From assembly GCA_017590115.1 (NCBI GenBank), contig JAGGNK010011225.1:869387-933386 (forward strand): a stretch of 64,000 bases of DNA, written 5' to 3'. The notes under the pieces were generated by a model, which did not search any database, was not told the DNA's origin, and worked only from the letters and a program-made list of their open reading frames with translations. How positions within the stretch are numbered: position 1 is the first letter of the stretch; the number at the start of each line of letters is the position of its first letter. The stretch is from Montifringilla adamsi (Eukaryota; Chordata; Aves; Passeriformes; Passeridae). A program made the position numbers and the translations under genes. Shown in pieces: positions 46,861 to 59,060 of this stretch.

Positions 46861-49800
46861 CTGTAAAGATGTGACATACTCCTTTAGAGTTTTATCAGTC
46901 TTCCAGATCAGTATGTAAATTGATCAGAAATTTGCAAAAGGGGGAGAAAAGGGAAGGGGGATGGACTATATTCCTGAAAAGAAAGAGCAATTTTTGCTGA
47001 AAGCTTCTAGACAGTTGAAAAGCTTTTTGTTTATTTTCATGATAATTTTGGATTCTGTGATAAAGCACAGCAGGTAGATTGGTTCTGCACAGATTTAAAA
47101 AGAAAATGTTCATCTGTACAAAAAATGGTGTTTTGTATAATGTGATTACTTTCATCAATAAAACTTCTAAATGTCCATTTTGGAAGTTATTCAACTTTAA
47201 AAGATGTTGGACAAGACACATGTATCAATTAATAGTACTTTTGCAGAAGAGGATAAATAGCAAGAGAGCATAAGTGTAAATTCTCACAAGGTCTAAATAA
47301 TGATAGTTAAAGGAGGTTGTAATATGAAAGGAAACAATAGAGAAATCTGTGCACCAATATTTGCCTCTGGAATTATTACAGTCTATTTGTTCACTCTTCA
47401 GGATATTTGAATGATGTTTCATGGTTGCAGTAAGAATCTTGCTTGATTATGATTTCAGACATTTTCTGACATGGGGGCTGAATGTCATCTACAGTTCTAG
47501 TTCCTTTGGACCTTTTCCTGCAACTTGTCTTCAGAACACTGCATCTCTTGCTGTACTAAACTGGAAAGAGTTTGCATTTTAGCACAAGAGAAAGAGCTAT
47601 TATTCCAGGATACGTAAGTTGTTGGGTATTTCCTGCATATCAGTTAAGTATCTTAGTACTTTACTGTTATCTTCAGCAAAGAATGCATGCAATAATTTAA
47701 GAAGCAGTTTTAAATTAATTTTAATTAGGAAGGTCTGTGCTGTATGCTGAATGTGTAAGAAAGGGAATGACTGGAAAGGAGGAATTACCTAAATGTGCAA
47801 CGCTCTGCTTCTAGTTCCACAGTTCATATCTATCACTTGAAAAAAATAAAGACCAGCTTCTGCACAGAAATTTTGTCTCAAATTGTATATATTTAATAAA
47901 ATATTTATAAAATTTAATGTATTTAATCTACAATATAGAAATTAAAGATAGCTACAGATCTAAGTCCTATTTACATAGCCATCTATTTCTACTGCTGCCT
48001 TGTTCTGCTTTGCAACTCGGTCACCCTATCCCAGCTTTTCCTGCTCCCATGCTGAACACCTACTCTGCTCTCGGTGGCCTCTTGATTGTCTATCCTATTT
48101 GTTTTGTCCTTACTGTAATCTCATGACTGATTTTTAAATTTTTGGGTGCAATTTTCTTCAAGAGCCCCTGAGTTGTGTCAGTATAACAATTTTCACTGAT
48201 CCTCTTGCCGTGTTGTTCTTTACTGGTCCTCTAATTTACAGCTGAAAATTTTTGCCTTATCTTGTCCCAAGTAGTGTGGTCTTTCAGTCATGGTTGCTTT
48301 TCTGACTTCATTTTGGAATATTTCTCTGACTCTAATTTTACTTTTCCTGCACAGATTTCATCATCTTTCATTGTCTCTCATGGTTTTTGTCTTCCATCTC
48401 CGTTTTTCATTCCTTTTGTGATATTTAGTCAGTAACAATGGTCAAGTGTCAATGTTGTCTGACTTTGAAGGTGCAGGGGTGTGTCCCTAGGATAATGCAG
48501 CTCTGTGACATATCTTTGAATGTCTTACTAATTAAGTAAATTAAAGCAGCCCTGTAGAAGTGAGATGAGTTGTCTGAAAAGTCACTCCCTATTTCCCATT
48601 TTCACTCAAAAGTGTTTCCTTTGGGAAAGATGTGGAGTGCCTAACTTTTTTTTTTGTCCTTTGCCAGTTGAGCAGCAGTGTATAGAATTGAAAAAGTCCA
48701 TGTTGATTCTGGCATCATTGTTTACAGCACAGTGAACAGAAACAATTGCTCTCATCACCTGCCACTGCAATGTAAAATCACACTTTTTAAAAATTCATCG
48801 GTACAGCCACAGTACCCAGTCTGTGGCTACTTGAAACCCCTTTCTATTAGTTTGTGATGGTCATGGGTGTTTAACCACAGATTTTAGTGTCTGGCCACAG
48901 ATTTCTCTTTGTCTTCTCTCTTTTTTTTTTTTTTTTTCACTATTCTCTCCTTTTTCAAGTCTGTAAATTTAGCAACTTCCTACTATAAAGCATAAAATAT
49001 AAAAAAAATAAAATAAAATATAATAAAATATAAGATATAATAAAATAAAAGAGTGAGCATAGCATCAAGAACCAGATGACCCCTTTGAATTCATCATCTG
49101 TGAATTGTACATTAAATGTGTTCAGTGAGAGACAAACTAGCAAGGTGCTTTGCTTTTCACCTGGGTGGTTTTCATGTACATATAAACCTACTTTTTGAGA
49201 GAATGCTGAAGGGTAGAGCAAACGTTAGGAGGGTGAAGGTGTTCTGCATGAAGATATTATCACCTTACAAATGGTGCTAGGGCTTAGTCAGTCTTGGTCA
49301 AAGTCCCAAATGTTTTTGTTAATATAATACACATGTAAAAGTAAAAAAATGTCATGCCATTTTTGTTAAATGCCATAAACCAAGGCAGCATCTCACTGCC
49401 ATGTCCTTTCTCTCTAATTGTGTTTCATTAGCGAATGCATGAGCAAGGTTAATACCTTTGCTAATAGTGATCTCACTCATGATGTATAGTGAGTTTCAGA
49501 ACTCTGAAACTGCAGCAATTGCTCATGTCCATGCAGAATGAATGGTGTCTTGCACCTGGAATATCATCTTGCCATGAGTACAACATCAGGCAGTTCAAAG
49601 AATGGGTAACAGAAGATGTTAGATCTGCTTTTAGGCAACACAACTGTGAAACATTGCAGCAGTTATGTCCAATAGTGTAAACACCCATCGTGATTTTAAT
49701 GTTTCTTTTCAACAGAGCAAGTGCTATGTATCTTAATTATTTCTTACCTCTTTGTTTAGTTGTCTTTATTAACAAAATGAGCAGGTTTTCTGCATAGATA

Positions 49801-50330
49801 GTAATAACATAAATTAAACTAATACAAATATATTTAATTTGAGGAATTGCAAAGCCAGTAATTCATCAAATGACAGAACTGTAATATTGAGGTTTGCAAC
49901 ATTGTAGCTGAGCACAGAGATTAAAATGTTCCACTCTTGACTGAAAAGATGTAGGCTCAAAGTCCATTGAAACGTGACTCTTTGGGCTTTCTGGATTCTA
50001 GAAGCTCAAAAGACAGCTGAAGTGCAAAGTTAAAGGTAAGTTTCATTTGTACTCTTTTTGGAAACATCTCAGGCTGATGCTGGGCTGCAGTGGAATTTCA
50101 CAGAGAGCTACCCAAGGAATGTCCACCCCATTAGGTGCTGTAGTGCACAAAGCCACATCACCCGTGTACAGCTCTGTAGCTGTGTTGATCTAACACCAAA
50201 GACAAGATAATCACTCTGAGGATATAATTAGCTGAAGTGCAGTGTGGTAGAGGTAGAGCTATACTGCTTCTGGCTCCATAGGTACTGTGATTTTTCTCTC
50301 CCTTTGCTCTGTCTTCACTACAATCAATAA
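46861..50330. other. AT-rich sequence, no firmly supported gene
   Basis: Contains a T run at about 48919-48937, an A/T pentamer-like microsatellite at 48998-49050 and a 63-codon + frame at 49489-49680 with no splice sites or motif. A - strand donor (GTAAGA at about 49748) follows a 43-base open block. Not assigned. Confidence 0.4.
48998..49050. repeat. AAAATA-type microsatellite
   Basis: An irregular array of AAAATA/AATAAAAT units over about 50 bases. Simple-sequence DNA. Confidence 0.8.

Positions 50331-50342
<12 letters not shown>

Positions 50343-50378
<36 letters not shown>
50343..50378 (-). repeat. 36-base T tract (A tract on the - strand)
   Basis: An uninterrupted run of 36 T, the longest homopolymer in the window. 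On the - strand it is A36, beginning about a dozen bases after an ATTAAA (50386-50391) and about 400 bases after the stop codon of the open block at 50781. That is the expected layout of a retrocopied mRNA tail. Confidence 0.85.
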
Positions 50379-50379
<1 letters not shown>

Positions 50380-50780
50380 TTTTCTTTAATGAAACTTTGG
50401 TGAGTTGGCTGGTCACATTTCTCAAGGAGAGCTTTAGATTTATGCCTTTAGGTGGAGCTCCATACTCATCTTCTGCTGAGGCAGACTTACTGGTGTGAAA
50501 TATGCAAACCTTAAAACCTTAAAAGATGACTTTTAAGTACAATATCTTATTTGTAAAATTTTACAGAAGAACATGCTTAAAATTTTATAACAGAAGGTTT
50601 CCAGTTTTCAAAATAATGAGAACTGATAGCAGTTTTATAGTTGAAAAAACATGTTATTTGTTTCCTTGCTCAATCATCTCAGTGGAAACAATTTCTTCCT
50701 GTTTAGGCACCTTGTTTAGGCACCTTATTTAGCCTTATAAAATTTTAAACCTTAGTCAGGAAAAGGTAGTAAAAGCCCCT
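50379..50780 (-). other. Putative 3' UTR of the 50781-51091 coding block
   Basis: On the - strand this follows the TAA. An AATAAA overlaps the stop codon itself (50780-50785) and an ATTAAA precedes the A tract. A 13-base unit (GTTTAGGCACCTT on +) occurs twice in tandem near 50702-50728. No other gene seen. UTR status is inferred from position only. Confidence 0.35.
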
Positions 50781-51091
50781 TTATTTTTCCTTCTTTTTAA
50801 TGGCTTCTCTAATATGAATGTTTAAATACGAGGCTATGACTTGCTTCCTGATAAAGGGATTTGTCAGCAGTCTGGTTTTGTCCATGTTTTCTTCTGTGAA
50901 GCATAAAGATGTAGCAGATATCAAACCCTGGATCAGTCCTTTGCGTTCTAATTCCCTGTTTAGCAGAAAGTAATTTCTGTCCTGGTGAACACTGTGTATG
51001 AACTCCCTCACATTTAACGGGGGGATTTGAATTCTATCATGAGAAGAACCAGTACACCATGCTGTAGAATGACTACTCTTACTAATTCTTT
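50781..51091 (-). CDS. Putative terminal coding exon or 3' retrocopy, product unknown
   Basis: The - strand is open from about 51181 to TAA at 50783-50781. Acceptor-like CTCCTAG and CTCACAG (starts 51100 or 51091, nine bases apart, same frame) follow a TC-rich tract, so as an exon it gives about 103 residues. The sequence is convincingly protein-like: P-L-N-V-R-E-F-I-H-S-V-H-Q-D-R-N-Y-F, then L-L-N-R-E-L-E-R-K-G-L-I, ending in a basic helix, R-E-A-I-K-K-K-E-K. No known motif. About 400 bases beyond the stop lie ATTAAA and A36, so it may be a polyadenylated retrocopy rather than an exon. The ATG at 51126-51128 would be the start if the frame were used alone. Function not assigned. Confidence 0.5.
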
Positions 51092-51100
51092 CTGTGAGGA

Positions 51101-54100
51101 CTAGGAGAGATAACTGAATTTGGGTCATGATGTGGGAGTTTTCAGGTGATTTTTCACCTATGTGAGTTTCAGATCTTCACTGAACGACCTTTTTTGTTTG
51201 TTTGTTTTCTTACTGTTTAATCCTCAATTTAAAGAGGAAATAAAAAAGAAATCTCTGTTCCTAAGGGTGTTATTGCAAGAACTGTGTTTTTACCTTGTTG
51301 GCTTTTCAGTGACGTATTTTTTCCATTCAAATATCAAGATACAAATGCTGCAGTTAAAAGAATTCTCTTCTCCATTGTGGCTTTATCCATTCTTCTCCAA
51401 ATGAGCAGTGGTGATTAGCTTTTAATGTGCTTGGAAGAATGGATGTGAGTAAATCACTGGTATTTGGAAGACAAACTAACAGAACCCCAGAGGTGTACAC
51501 TCAGCAGTACATGCTCTGTGCTCCTACTGTTCAGGGAGATGCATATTGGCTCCTTTAATGTACTGTTAGTCCACTTACAAGTTATACTATAAAACAAAAC
51601 AATTCCTTCTGGGACAAATGATGTTTTAAGAAGAGGCAGCAGATGTGTTTTAAGGTGCTAAGTCTTCATTGTGCAGTGTCTTTTATATAGTATGTTGATA
51701 TTGTCGATTGACTGCATTATGCTGTCAGAAAAAGTCTATTCTTCTCAGAATCTGTTTTGTTTAATTCATTACAGAAATATCCTTGCAGTATATGGGACTA
51801 TATTTATGTGGGTTGAGGGATTACTTGTGTGCCTGTAATAAAGATTTGTTGGAAGAAAAGGAAAGATGGGTAAGATTTCAGATGATGCGCAAATATCCCC
51901 CTAATCGCTCTAGCACTACAGTTTTATTGACAGTGGTTATTCCAGTTTTTGAACACCTGAGATAGAACCTATAACCTTGTTTACAAATAGCTCTTACTAT
52001 TTAAATATTTAAGAGCACTAAAATAATATTTCCTGAATTTCAATGACATAAATGACAGTATAGTAAACAAACATTATATCCTTAGACTTAAGAATAAAAA
52101 ACCCCATGTTCTTCTGAAAGTAGTGGCTAGCTTCATTTTGAGAAAAAGGAGAGAAAATATTTTATAGGTAGTTGGGAACAACTTTTGCTGACTAAAAAGT
52201 GACAGCTTGATAACATATCTGAAATGAAGTGTGATTTTTTTTTTCCACAGGTAAGCAGACTTGTTACTGACATGGTTTTGACATGAAAGATTTTTTTTTT
52301 TGTAGCTTGATATGTATATATATTAAATTAACAGAATATTTCATATTGAACTGACAATGCAAAAATCTTTCTATGATGTTTCTCTGATCAGGGTGGTAAT
52401 ATTAGGGAAGGTTTTGGTTTAAACAATTCTGGTACTGATTTATAGACTAGGAGTAAGACTTGACATCTCAGCTCTAGCTTATTTCCTTTGCCGTTACTTT
52501 TTCAATCTTGTTTTTGTCTTTATGGAGTTTTCTTTACCAACCTTCACTTCAGAAATAAAAAAAAAATATATAAAAAAAAAAAAAAAAAAAAAAAGGCAAA
52601 AAGCTGCATGTATTTCTAGAAGATACAATATATTCCTTTTTGCCATCTCTAGACCATGGGCTAGCTGATTGTACCTTCACTTTCTTCTAGTCTAAAGTTC
52701 AGGCTGCAAAGGCTTGCGATTGGTGTCATAAACATTCTGCCCTCTAGATACAGATTCACCTGGTCTGTCTCCCCCACCAAATTCCTAATTTTGGCCTGCA
52801 TCTTACATTAAAGTTATGGCTATAAGGGATCTGTGACTTGTTTTAAAATCCTAGAGACTGATCAGGTCTGTTCCTGTTCATTGTAGCTTTTCAAAAGGGC
52901 TGGGACAGCCAAATAGATCATGCCAGTGTGTTTCCTGCTGATAGTGCCTGGAAGCAAGTGAATGCTCTGGGTGCAAAGCTATGTCAGATCTGTCTTAGGG
53001 GAATGATGCTTGACTATTAGAATGCCAATTTTACTCTTTCCCTGCAGAATGGATGTTTCTGAGGCACCTTGGGGAATGGATGCATTGATATGTGGATGAC
53101 TTGTGGGAAAAGAACAGGAGCTCTAGAACTGACATAAAATCAAAAAGAAAAAAAAAAGGGAGTGGGGAGATCCTGGAAACTGAGTATACAAATCAGGGGA
53201 AAAAATGAATGGAGATGCATTAAGAGGAGGTTGGACATTTTCTTGCTCACAAATACGTTTCTTTAGTTTTAGAGTACGCGCTGGATTATTTATAGGAATT
53301 TTCATTCTGAATGTTTGTCTCTAAAAATAGTTATGTATCCTAAAGTTATACAATATAACCATTTTTTCTTTTTCAATTACTTTTTTTGCCCAAATTCAAC
53401 TGCTGGTGGCGGTCTGTAGACTTATTGTAAGAGTAAGCCTAAAGTGTGTGATTTTGGTGATACAGTATTGATCACGTTGTAGAAACAGAAATTGAAGGGC
53501 TTTTTCCTTTCTGTCTCTAAATATTGGGCATAGTATTTTGTCAGTACTGAGTACTTTCAGTACCTTCAGTACCTTCTTGAGAAATGGGATTCTGTTATTG
53601 ACTTCGCTTTGAATTAAACCTTTAACTGGGATTATTGTTTGTATCCATTTGCATTGTGGTATAATTTCATTTATCCATTCTTAATGTGTTTGGCCCATAG
53701 TAGTGTTATATGGAATAAAAATCAAAATGATAGCAGAAAAGCAATTAAGGATCTATTCCAAAGTCCATAAAAGTCACCCATAAGAGTCCCATTCAGCACA
53801 GCTGCCCCACTGCATTATGCACCATGAAAAAAAAAAAAAAAACAAACCAAAAAAACCCCAAACAAACAAAAAATTGCTAAAATAGTTTTCTTTCATAAGT
53901 CTATATTCTATGATACAGTGTTTTGATTATGACAATGGCATTTCCTTGAAGAAATTTTATTAACTAGTCTTTAAAATTCTATAGATTATTTCCTCTACAT
54001 CTCTAAAATTTATAAAATCATTACTAGCATTCTGTTGTGGGGTCTAAAATTTGTGAAATTCTGTGAAATATTTTCATTTGTTGTGTGCTTAATACAAGTT

Positions 54101-56338
54101 CAGAATAATTTTTACTGATATCTTCCTGTTAAAATTTGTAGCCACAGATCATTATTTTCTAATGACAAAAATAATTAGCAGTAAGACATATGAATGACTG
54201 TGTTATCAGGTAATGATATCTTCATTAATGCATGGCTCTAATCTTTGAAATAACTTTGTCAGTAGCTGCCCGTGGAAGGAGTGCTTAGAGAGGAGGGAAT
54301 GCTTTGATGTACCTACTGTCCAAATTCATTAACTGCATAAAACTCAATCCTGTCTTCTGGATGGTGAGGCTATACCTCAGGTCTTTAAAGGCCAGACTTG
54401 AATTCCCTTGAATTTATACTGGAAACTCTCTGTGATATCTCTTTTGGTTTTGTATGTGCATGCATTTGCTGAATTCAAATGCTATATATCTGATCAGTGA
54501 GAGTTCATTCTAGTATCTAAGAATTATCAAGACTAATGTGCTAAAAGAAATCTTTATTTGGATTTTGAATTGAATTTTCTATCACTGCCTTTTTTCTGCT
54601 CTGGACTGAATTGAACTGTTATATCCTGGACCCTAGAGACAAAGAGAAAGAATGAAATTTCTTTATGGATTCCAATTGGTTTGGAACTGTTTCTTTTTTT
54701 TTTCTTTTAATAAAATATTCTTTTCCAGGATTATCATGGAGACTGGTATGAGAACGTGGAGGAATTCAGTAAAATGAGTAATGCTGTCAATATAGCAGTA
54801 GCTTTAAGCAAGTTGATATTGTTCACAACCTTTGCAAATACATTATATTTTGTAGCTAATAGAGGGAAACAAAACAGGGAAATCCTTCTGTATTTAATTT
54901 TTCTGTTCTTTATTTAATAGCATTTATTTAGGACACATATATGCTTATGTTCCTTTTCATATTTAACTTCCAGCTCTTGGACATTCTCCTGCAAACTGTA
55001 ATTGTGTTTTAATTATTAAAATAAGAGTGAGAATTTTGTTCTGCCTTCATAGCAGATATTTACAAATATCTGGAGTTACATGACAGAATTTCTATAACTT
55101 TTCTCTAGATGTGAGTTCATAAACAGAATAGGGTTCCATTCAAAATACATTTTTGATTTCAATGTGCAAACATGTGTTGCCTTCTAATAAGTTTTTACTT
55201 TTTTAGAACTTCATTGGAGGTGTAAAATTCTAAAGAAATTATTTGATGTGAAAACAACACTTTTTATTTTAATGTCATGATTTTTTTTCTTCATTACATA
55301 AAGCGTCCCTGCTTTATATAAGAATATAGTTGGGTATTGGACTATTCTTTCCTTTCATCCTCTGTGCTTAAATGCATTTCCTTCAATCTCTGAAGAAAAC
55401 CCAACCTGAAAGCCTAACATCCAAGACCAAAAAGTAGAAGCAGCATGACAGGTAACAGATGTAGGTGTGAAGATATGTTCTGTATTTTTTCCTAGTAGTA
55501 ACATCTGTCTTGGCTAGTTTTCCCATAGTTATGTGGAAGACCAGTGATCTGTCATTGTTTTTGTTCATGGAAGTGAATACTACCACTTACTCCTGTGAAT
55601 TCTAGACCATTGTTTTTCTTTTATATTGCCAAGTGAAGCGTAACTCACTTTAAGAACTACTCTGTTATATTTGATGTAAGATTGGACTGTTCTAAGACTA
55701 TTCACCTGTAGATATCTAGAAAAATATTTATGTCTTTGCAAAAATTAGCACTAATGCTTGAAAATATACTAATCTCCTGGTCAGAAATGTTGATTTATGG
55801 GTGGTTTGGAAAATGTAAAACAGTGTTTCAGTAGAGATCATTATTGATTTTGCCGTCTGACTAGTAGAACACTTAGTTTTCTGAAAAGTGGGGAAAAAGT
55901 CTATTGTTTCTCATTTGCAGCAATATCATCATTTCAATATATCTCTGAAGACAAAGAAAAAAGAAGACTCTTATATCTCATCAATCTCATGTCTAATGAT
56001 GACAAAGAAATGGCATCCTCTCTTTTCTTTCCTGTACCTTGTATAGGCCGTATTTTCAAAGGTAGTTTGGGGGCCGCTTTTGTTCTGTATACTTCAGAGT
56101 TTCACTTTTAGTTGACCAAGTAAACACAGGAAATTGATATTTTTTTGATAGCTGAAATAATTCCCCTGGGAACATAATGAAGGTTGACAGCTACACCAGT
56201 GTTATACTGGACTGGGAGATTTTTTCCCCTGAATTGTTAACTTCTTTTCCTCTAAAAATGAATGATACCTAAGCCACTGTGGAGGTAGTGTGACCCTCTG
56301 AGGCATTCCGTTTTAAGACAAATATTGAGTCACACTGG
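51101..56338. other. AT-rich sequence, no supported gene
   Basis: Contains A-rich runs at 52558-52594 and 53826-53843 and short T runs. If the block at 50781 is a true last exon, its upstream introns and exons lie here. I found no convincing one before 58.1 kb. Confidence 0.45.
52558..52594 (+). repeat. A-rich run
   Basis: A10, TATATA, then about 22 A's. An AATAAA abuts it, but no gene-like sequence was seen upstream. Confidence 0.7.
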
Positions 56339-56945
56339 TGTGAGGGACTGGAAAGACTGATGTCTCGAGACATTTTGGGGTGCATGTGTGTGGGGCCAGG
56401 GGCAGGTCCTGTGGTGAGGTGGTGCACTGCCCTGTACACCACACCCCCGCTAAAGCCCATATCCCTGCCAGTTCCTGACACATCAAGGCAAAGCTCCACA
56501 CCCACCTCTGGAGCCCCTAAGCCAGCTCCTGAGTGGCCAAATGACCAGGATTCCCAACTGTGGGAAGGGCCCAGGAAGGCTAAGAGGGTATTTAAGGGCA
56601 AACATGTGGCCAGCACATCTTGTCTCTACCTCCTCTTAGAATTTCTATCTGAGCACTGCTGGAGTCCAGGAGCTGGTAACTGTAAGTGTGCTCGTCTACA
56701 TATTTTCTGCCTTTCTGTCTTTCTTCTTCTAATTCCCTTTTCTAGAAATTTTTGAGTAACTTAAAATTGAATAGGCTTAGAGTTCACTAAGTAGGATGGG
56801 TCAAGTTAATGCTTTGAGAAGTGTTTTATGTTGATTAAATGTTGCATTAAACCTTTTGCCAAAGTTCTTTGGTTTTCCAAAGTTGCCAGTAAATTTTTTG
56901 TTTGTTTGTTTTGAACTCTGCAGAATATCTTGTCGGCATTTCTCC
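56339..56945 (+). mobile_element. LTR-like element, + orientation
   Basis: Starts TGTGAGGGACTGG, passes through a GC-rich U3-like stretch (56380-56580), then a TATTTAAGG box at 56589-56597, a transcribed-type region ending GGAGCTGGTAACTG, then TTGATTAAATGTTGCATTAA and TTTGCCAAAGTTCTTTGG as in avian ERVL-class LTR 3' ends. The right edge is uncertain and no target duplication was fixed. No viral genes. The open frames here result from the GC-rich U3. A host promoter is the alternative reading. Confidence 0.6.
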
Positions 56946-58133
56946 TGTGTCTCTACCTCAGAGTAAATGAACAACAGTAAGCCCTTTTAAAAACCTCATT
57001 AACTGGCTTTTTTTAGCAGTCCTTACAACTGGAATTTAGAGAGTCCAGTTTTACAATTGTCTTCATAGCTGACAAATAGTGTGAGGACAAGAATAATTGA
57101 AAATGGATTGTAGTGAAAGTGATTAAGATGGGTTATAAGTCATGTCTATTCATGTGCTGTGGAGGGGGTAAGAATAGGCACAAAGATGAGAGAGGGCAGA
57201 GAAGACACCCAGTCTGAAAGAATAATTATACCAGGTCTGTGTTTCAGTGAACCACCTCTTGCACTTTCTGGGTTTCCTTAAAAAAATATGATTTTAAAGG
57301 GTGAAAGTAGCTTGTTTCTGGTTTGTTCACTCTCATAAAGTTTAAATTGTGTAGTTACTTGAAATAACTGAAGCTGGAGGTTGAGGCTTAATATCATGCA
57401 AACTCACTAAAGAAGATGTTTATTTGCATGTAGCCTTCTGAGAATCCTTTCAGCAGTTTCATTATATTCTAACTTAGGAAAGAGATTTCTTTATGGTGTG
57501 TTGACTAATTCACAGTTGAGAGAGACTCCTTAAAATGCAGTTTCCAGGATCATTAGATCATTTATGGACTGTAGTTTCCTTCATTTGAATCAGTGGGGAA
57601 AATCATGCTGTTCTACACAACATTATTAATCCATTGGAACAGGCTTTTGTAACATAAAATAACTGTGGTGTAAAACAACAGAGAAAATCTGCGTTAGATA
57701 TTCAGCACATAAATTGTGTTCCTTTTCCTGGAAACTGATAATTATTAAACAAAAAAGAGGAGTAAATGAGGGAAAAAGATTTTTTTTTTAAATGAGGAGA
57801 ATAACTGAGTGTGTTAATAGTGTAATGACATTTAATGATCTGCCATCAATTCCTGATCTAAACGTAGATTGCTTTTTACCTTTGTTTTGCATGTATAGTG
57901 TTTGACTGAAAAACACAGAACATGCTATTTTAAAATAACTGTTATTTTTGTCCTTTAGAGAGAAACAAAACACTCCATAAAACTCTGCTTGTTTTTTGTG
58001 TTGTGCTAGATTTTTTTAAAAAAGAGTTCTTCCATATGATAAAGATTAACCAAATGTTCCATGAAAAGATTTTTTTTTTAGAAAGCTTTTCACTTGTTAT
58101 TTTATTAATAATTTGTAGGGTCTTCGGCAACAC

Positions 58134-58168
58134 CTTGTTGTACTGTTGCACATGAACTTTGCATTTCT
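58134..58168 (-). other. Possible 35-base exon, - strand
   Basis: A strong acceptor (TTTGTTTGCCTTCAG read on -) is followed by K-C-K-V-H-V-Q-Q-Y-N-K and then AAG|GTGTTG, a fair donor. The frame stays open well past the donor. It would lie upstream of the block at 50781 on the same strand. It starts two bases into a codon and ends on a codon boundary, so it cannot join that block (which needs one carried base) without another exon between. Confidence 0.2.
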
Positions 58169-58574
58169 CTGAAGGCAAACAAATTTATTTTGATGAGGTA
58201 TTATTCACCAAAAGTAGATAAATGCTTAGTGATATGTACATCTTTCTCATGCTTTGTCATCTTAAATCCATTTTGTTTTAGGGCCCAGGTGGAGCCTCAT
58301 CTATAATTACCCTCATAAGCATCTTGCTGAATAATATTGACTTTTGCAAGAACTAAATCTGCAGGTTTTCACTGAGTTACTCTTGCTTCTTTCTAAAAGT
58401 ATAAATCCTGCAGAATAATGACTGAATGCTACATATTTTGTGCATACAGTGTATTGGGGATGTATTATTCCTCATAAAAGCCTGTCGACAAACTTTGTAG
58501 AAATAAAAATGTTTGCACAGATGTTTTGGACAAGAAGAAGAAAGGTGTGTACAGAGCCTAAATTGCTACATGGA

Positions 58575-59060
58575 AAATGCTAAATTATTGTGGGAGACTA
58601 ATCCATCATGCTGATAGAGATGAGGCAGCTCTGTATCCTCACGGCCAAGCAAAAGCAAGGCTGAGAAAGTGTTGCAGACACACAAACATAAGTAGACACT
58701 ATGTACATGCGTGCAATGCTCTTCACCTATATTTTAAAATGTATTCTCTGCCTTTAGACAGTGACCCCCCTCCGACCAAATGGTGCCCCAGAGAGCTATC
58801 TCCTGTTAGTTTATCTTGGGTTTCACACCTGGATTATGGGGCTGCTGGCTCTCCTGGGACCTCCCTAGGGCAGGATGGACACCCTGGAGAGGATATCCAT
58901 TGGGTTCCTGGCTGTGCCTGTTCTTCTGTGCATATCTACACTTGTGGAGAGGACCACTGATGGACCTGGGATGGGGTATTTATTATTCAGGTTGCTGCAT
59001 GTGTCATTGTCTCTCTGTGTGCTGATAAGCTTTTTATCACATGACATAACAATAGGAGGC
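58575..59060. other. GC-richer unclassified block, possible decayed repeat
   Basis: Open on both strands because of its composition (127 codons on +). It has C-rich runs such as GACCCCCCTCCGACC and a GGGCTGCTGGCTCTCCTGGG stretch. It resembles decayed LTR or CR1 sequence but matches no consensus I recall. No splice pair. Confidence 0.3.

Noticed and set aside
49489..49680. 63-codon + frame with some protein-like character
   Set aside because: No acceptor, donor or homology I can name.
56269..56755. Frames of 115 and 131 codons on both strands
   Set aside because: They fall in the GC-rich part of an LTR-like element, where stops are rare by composition.
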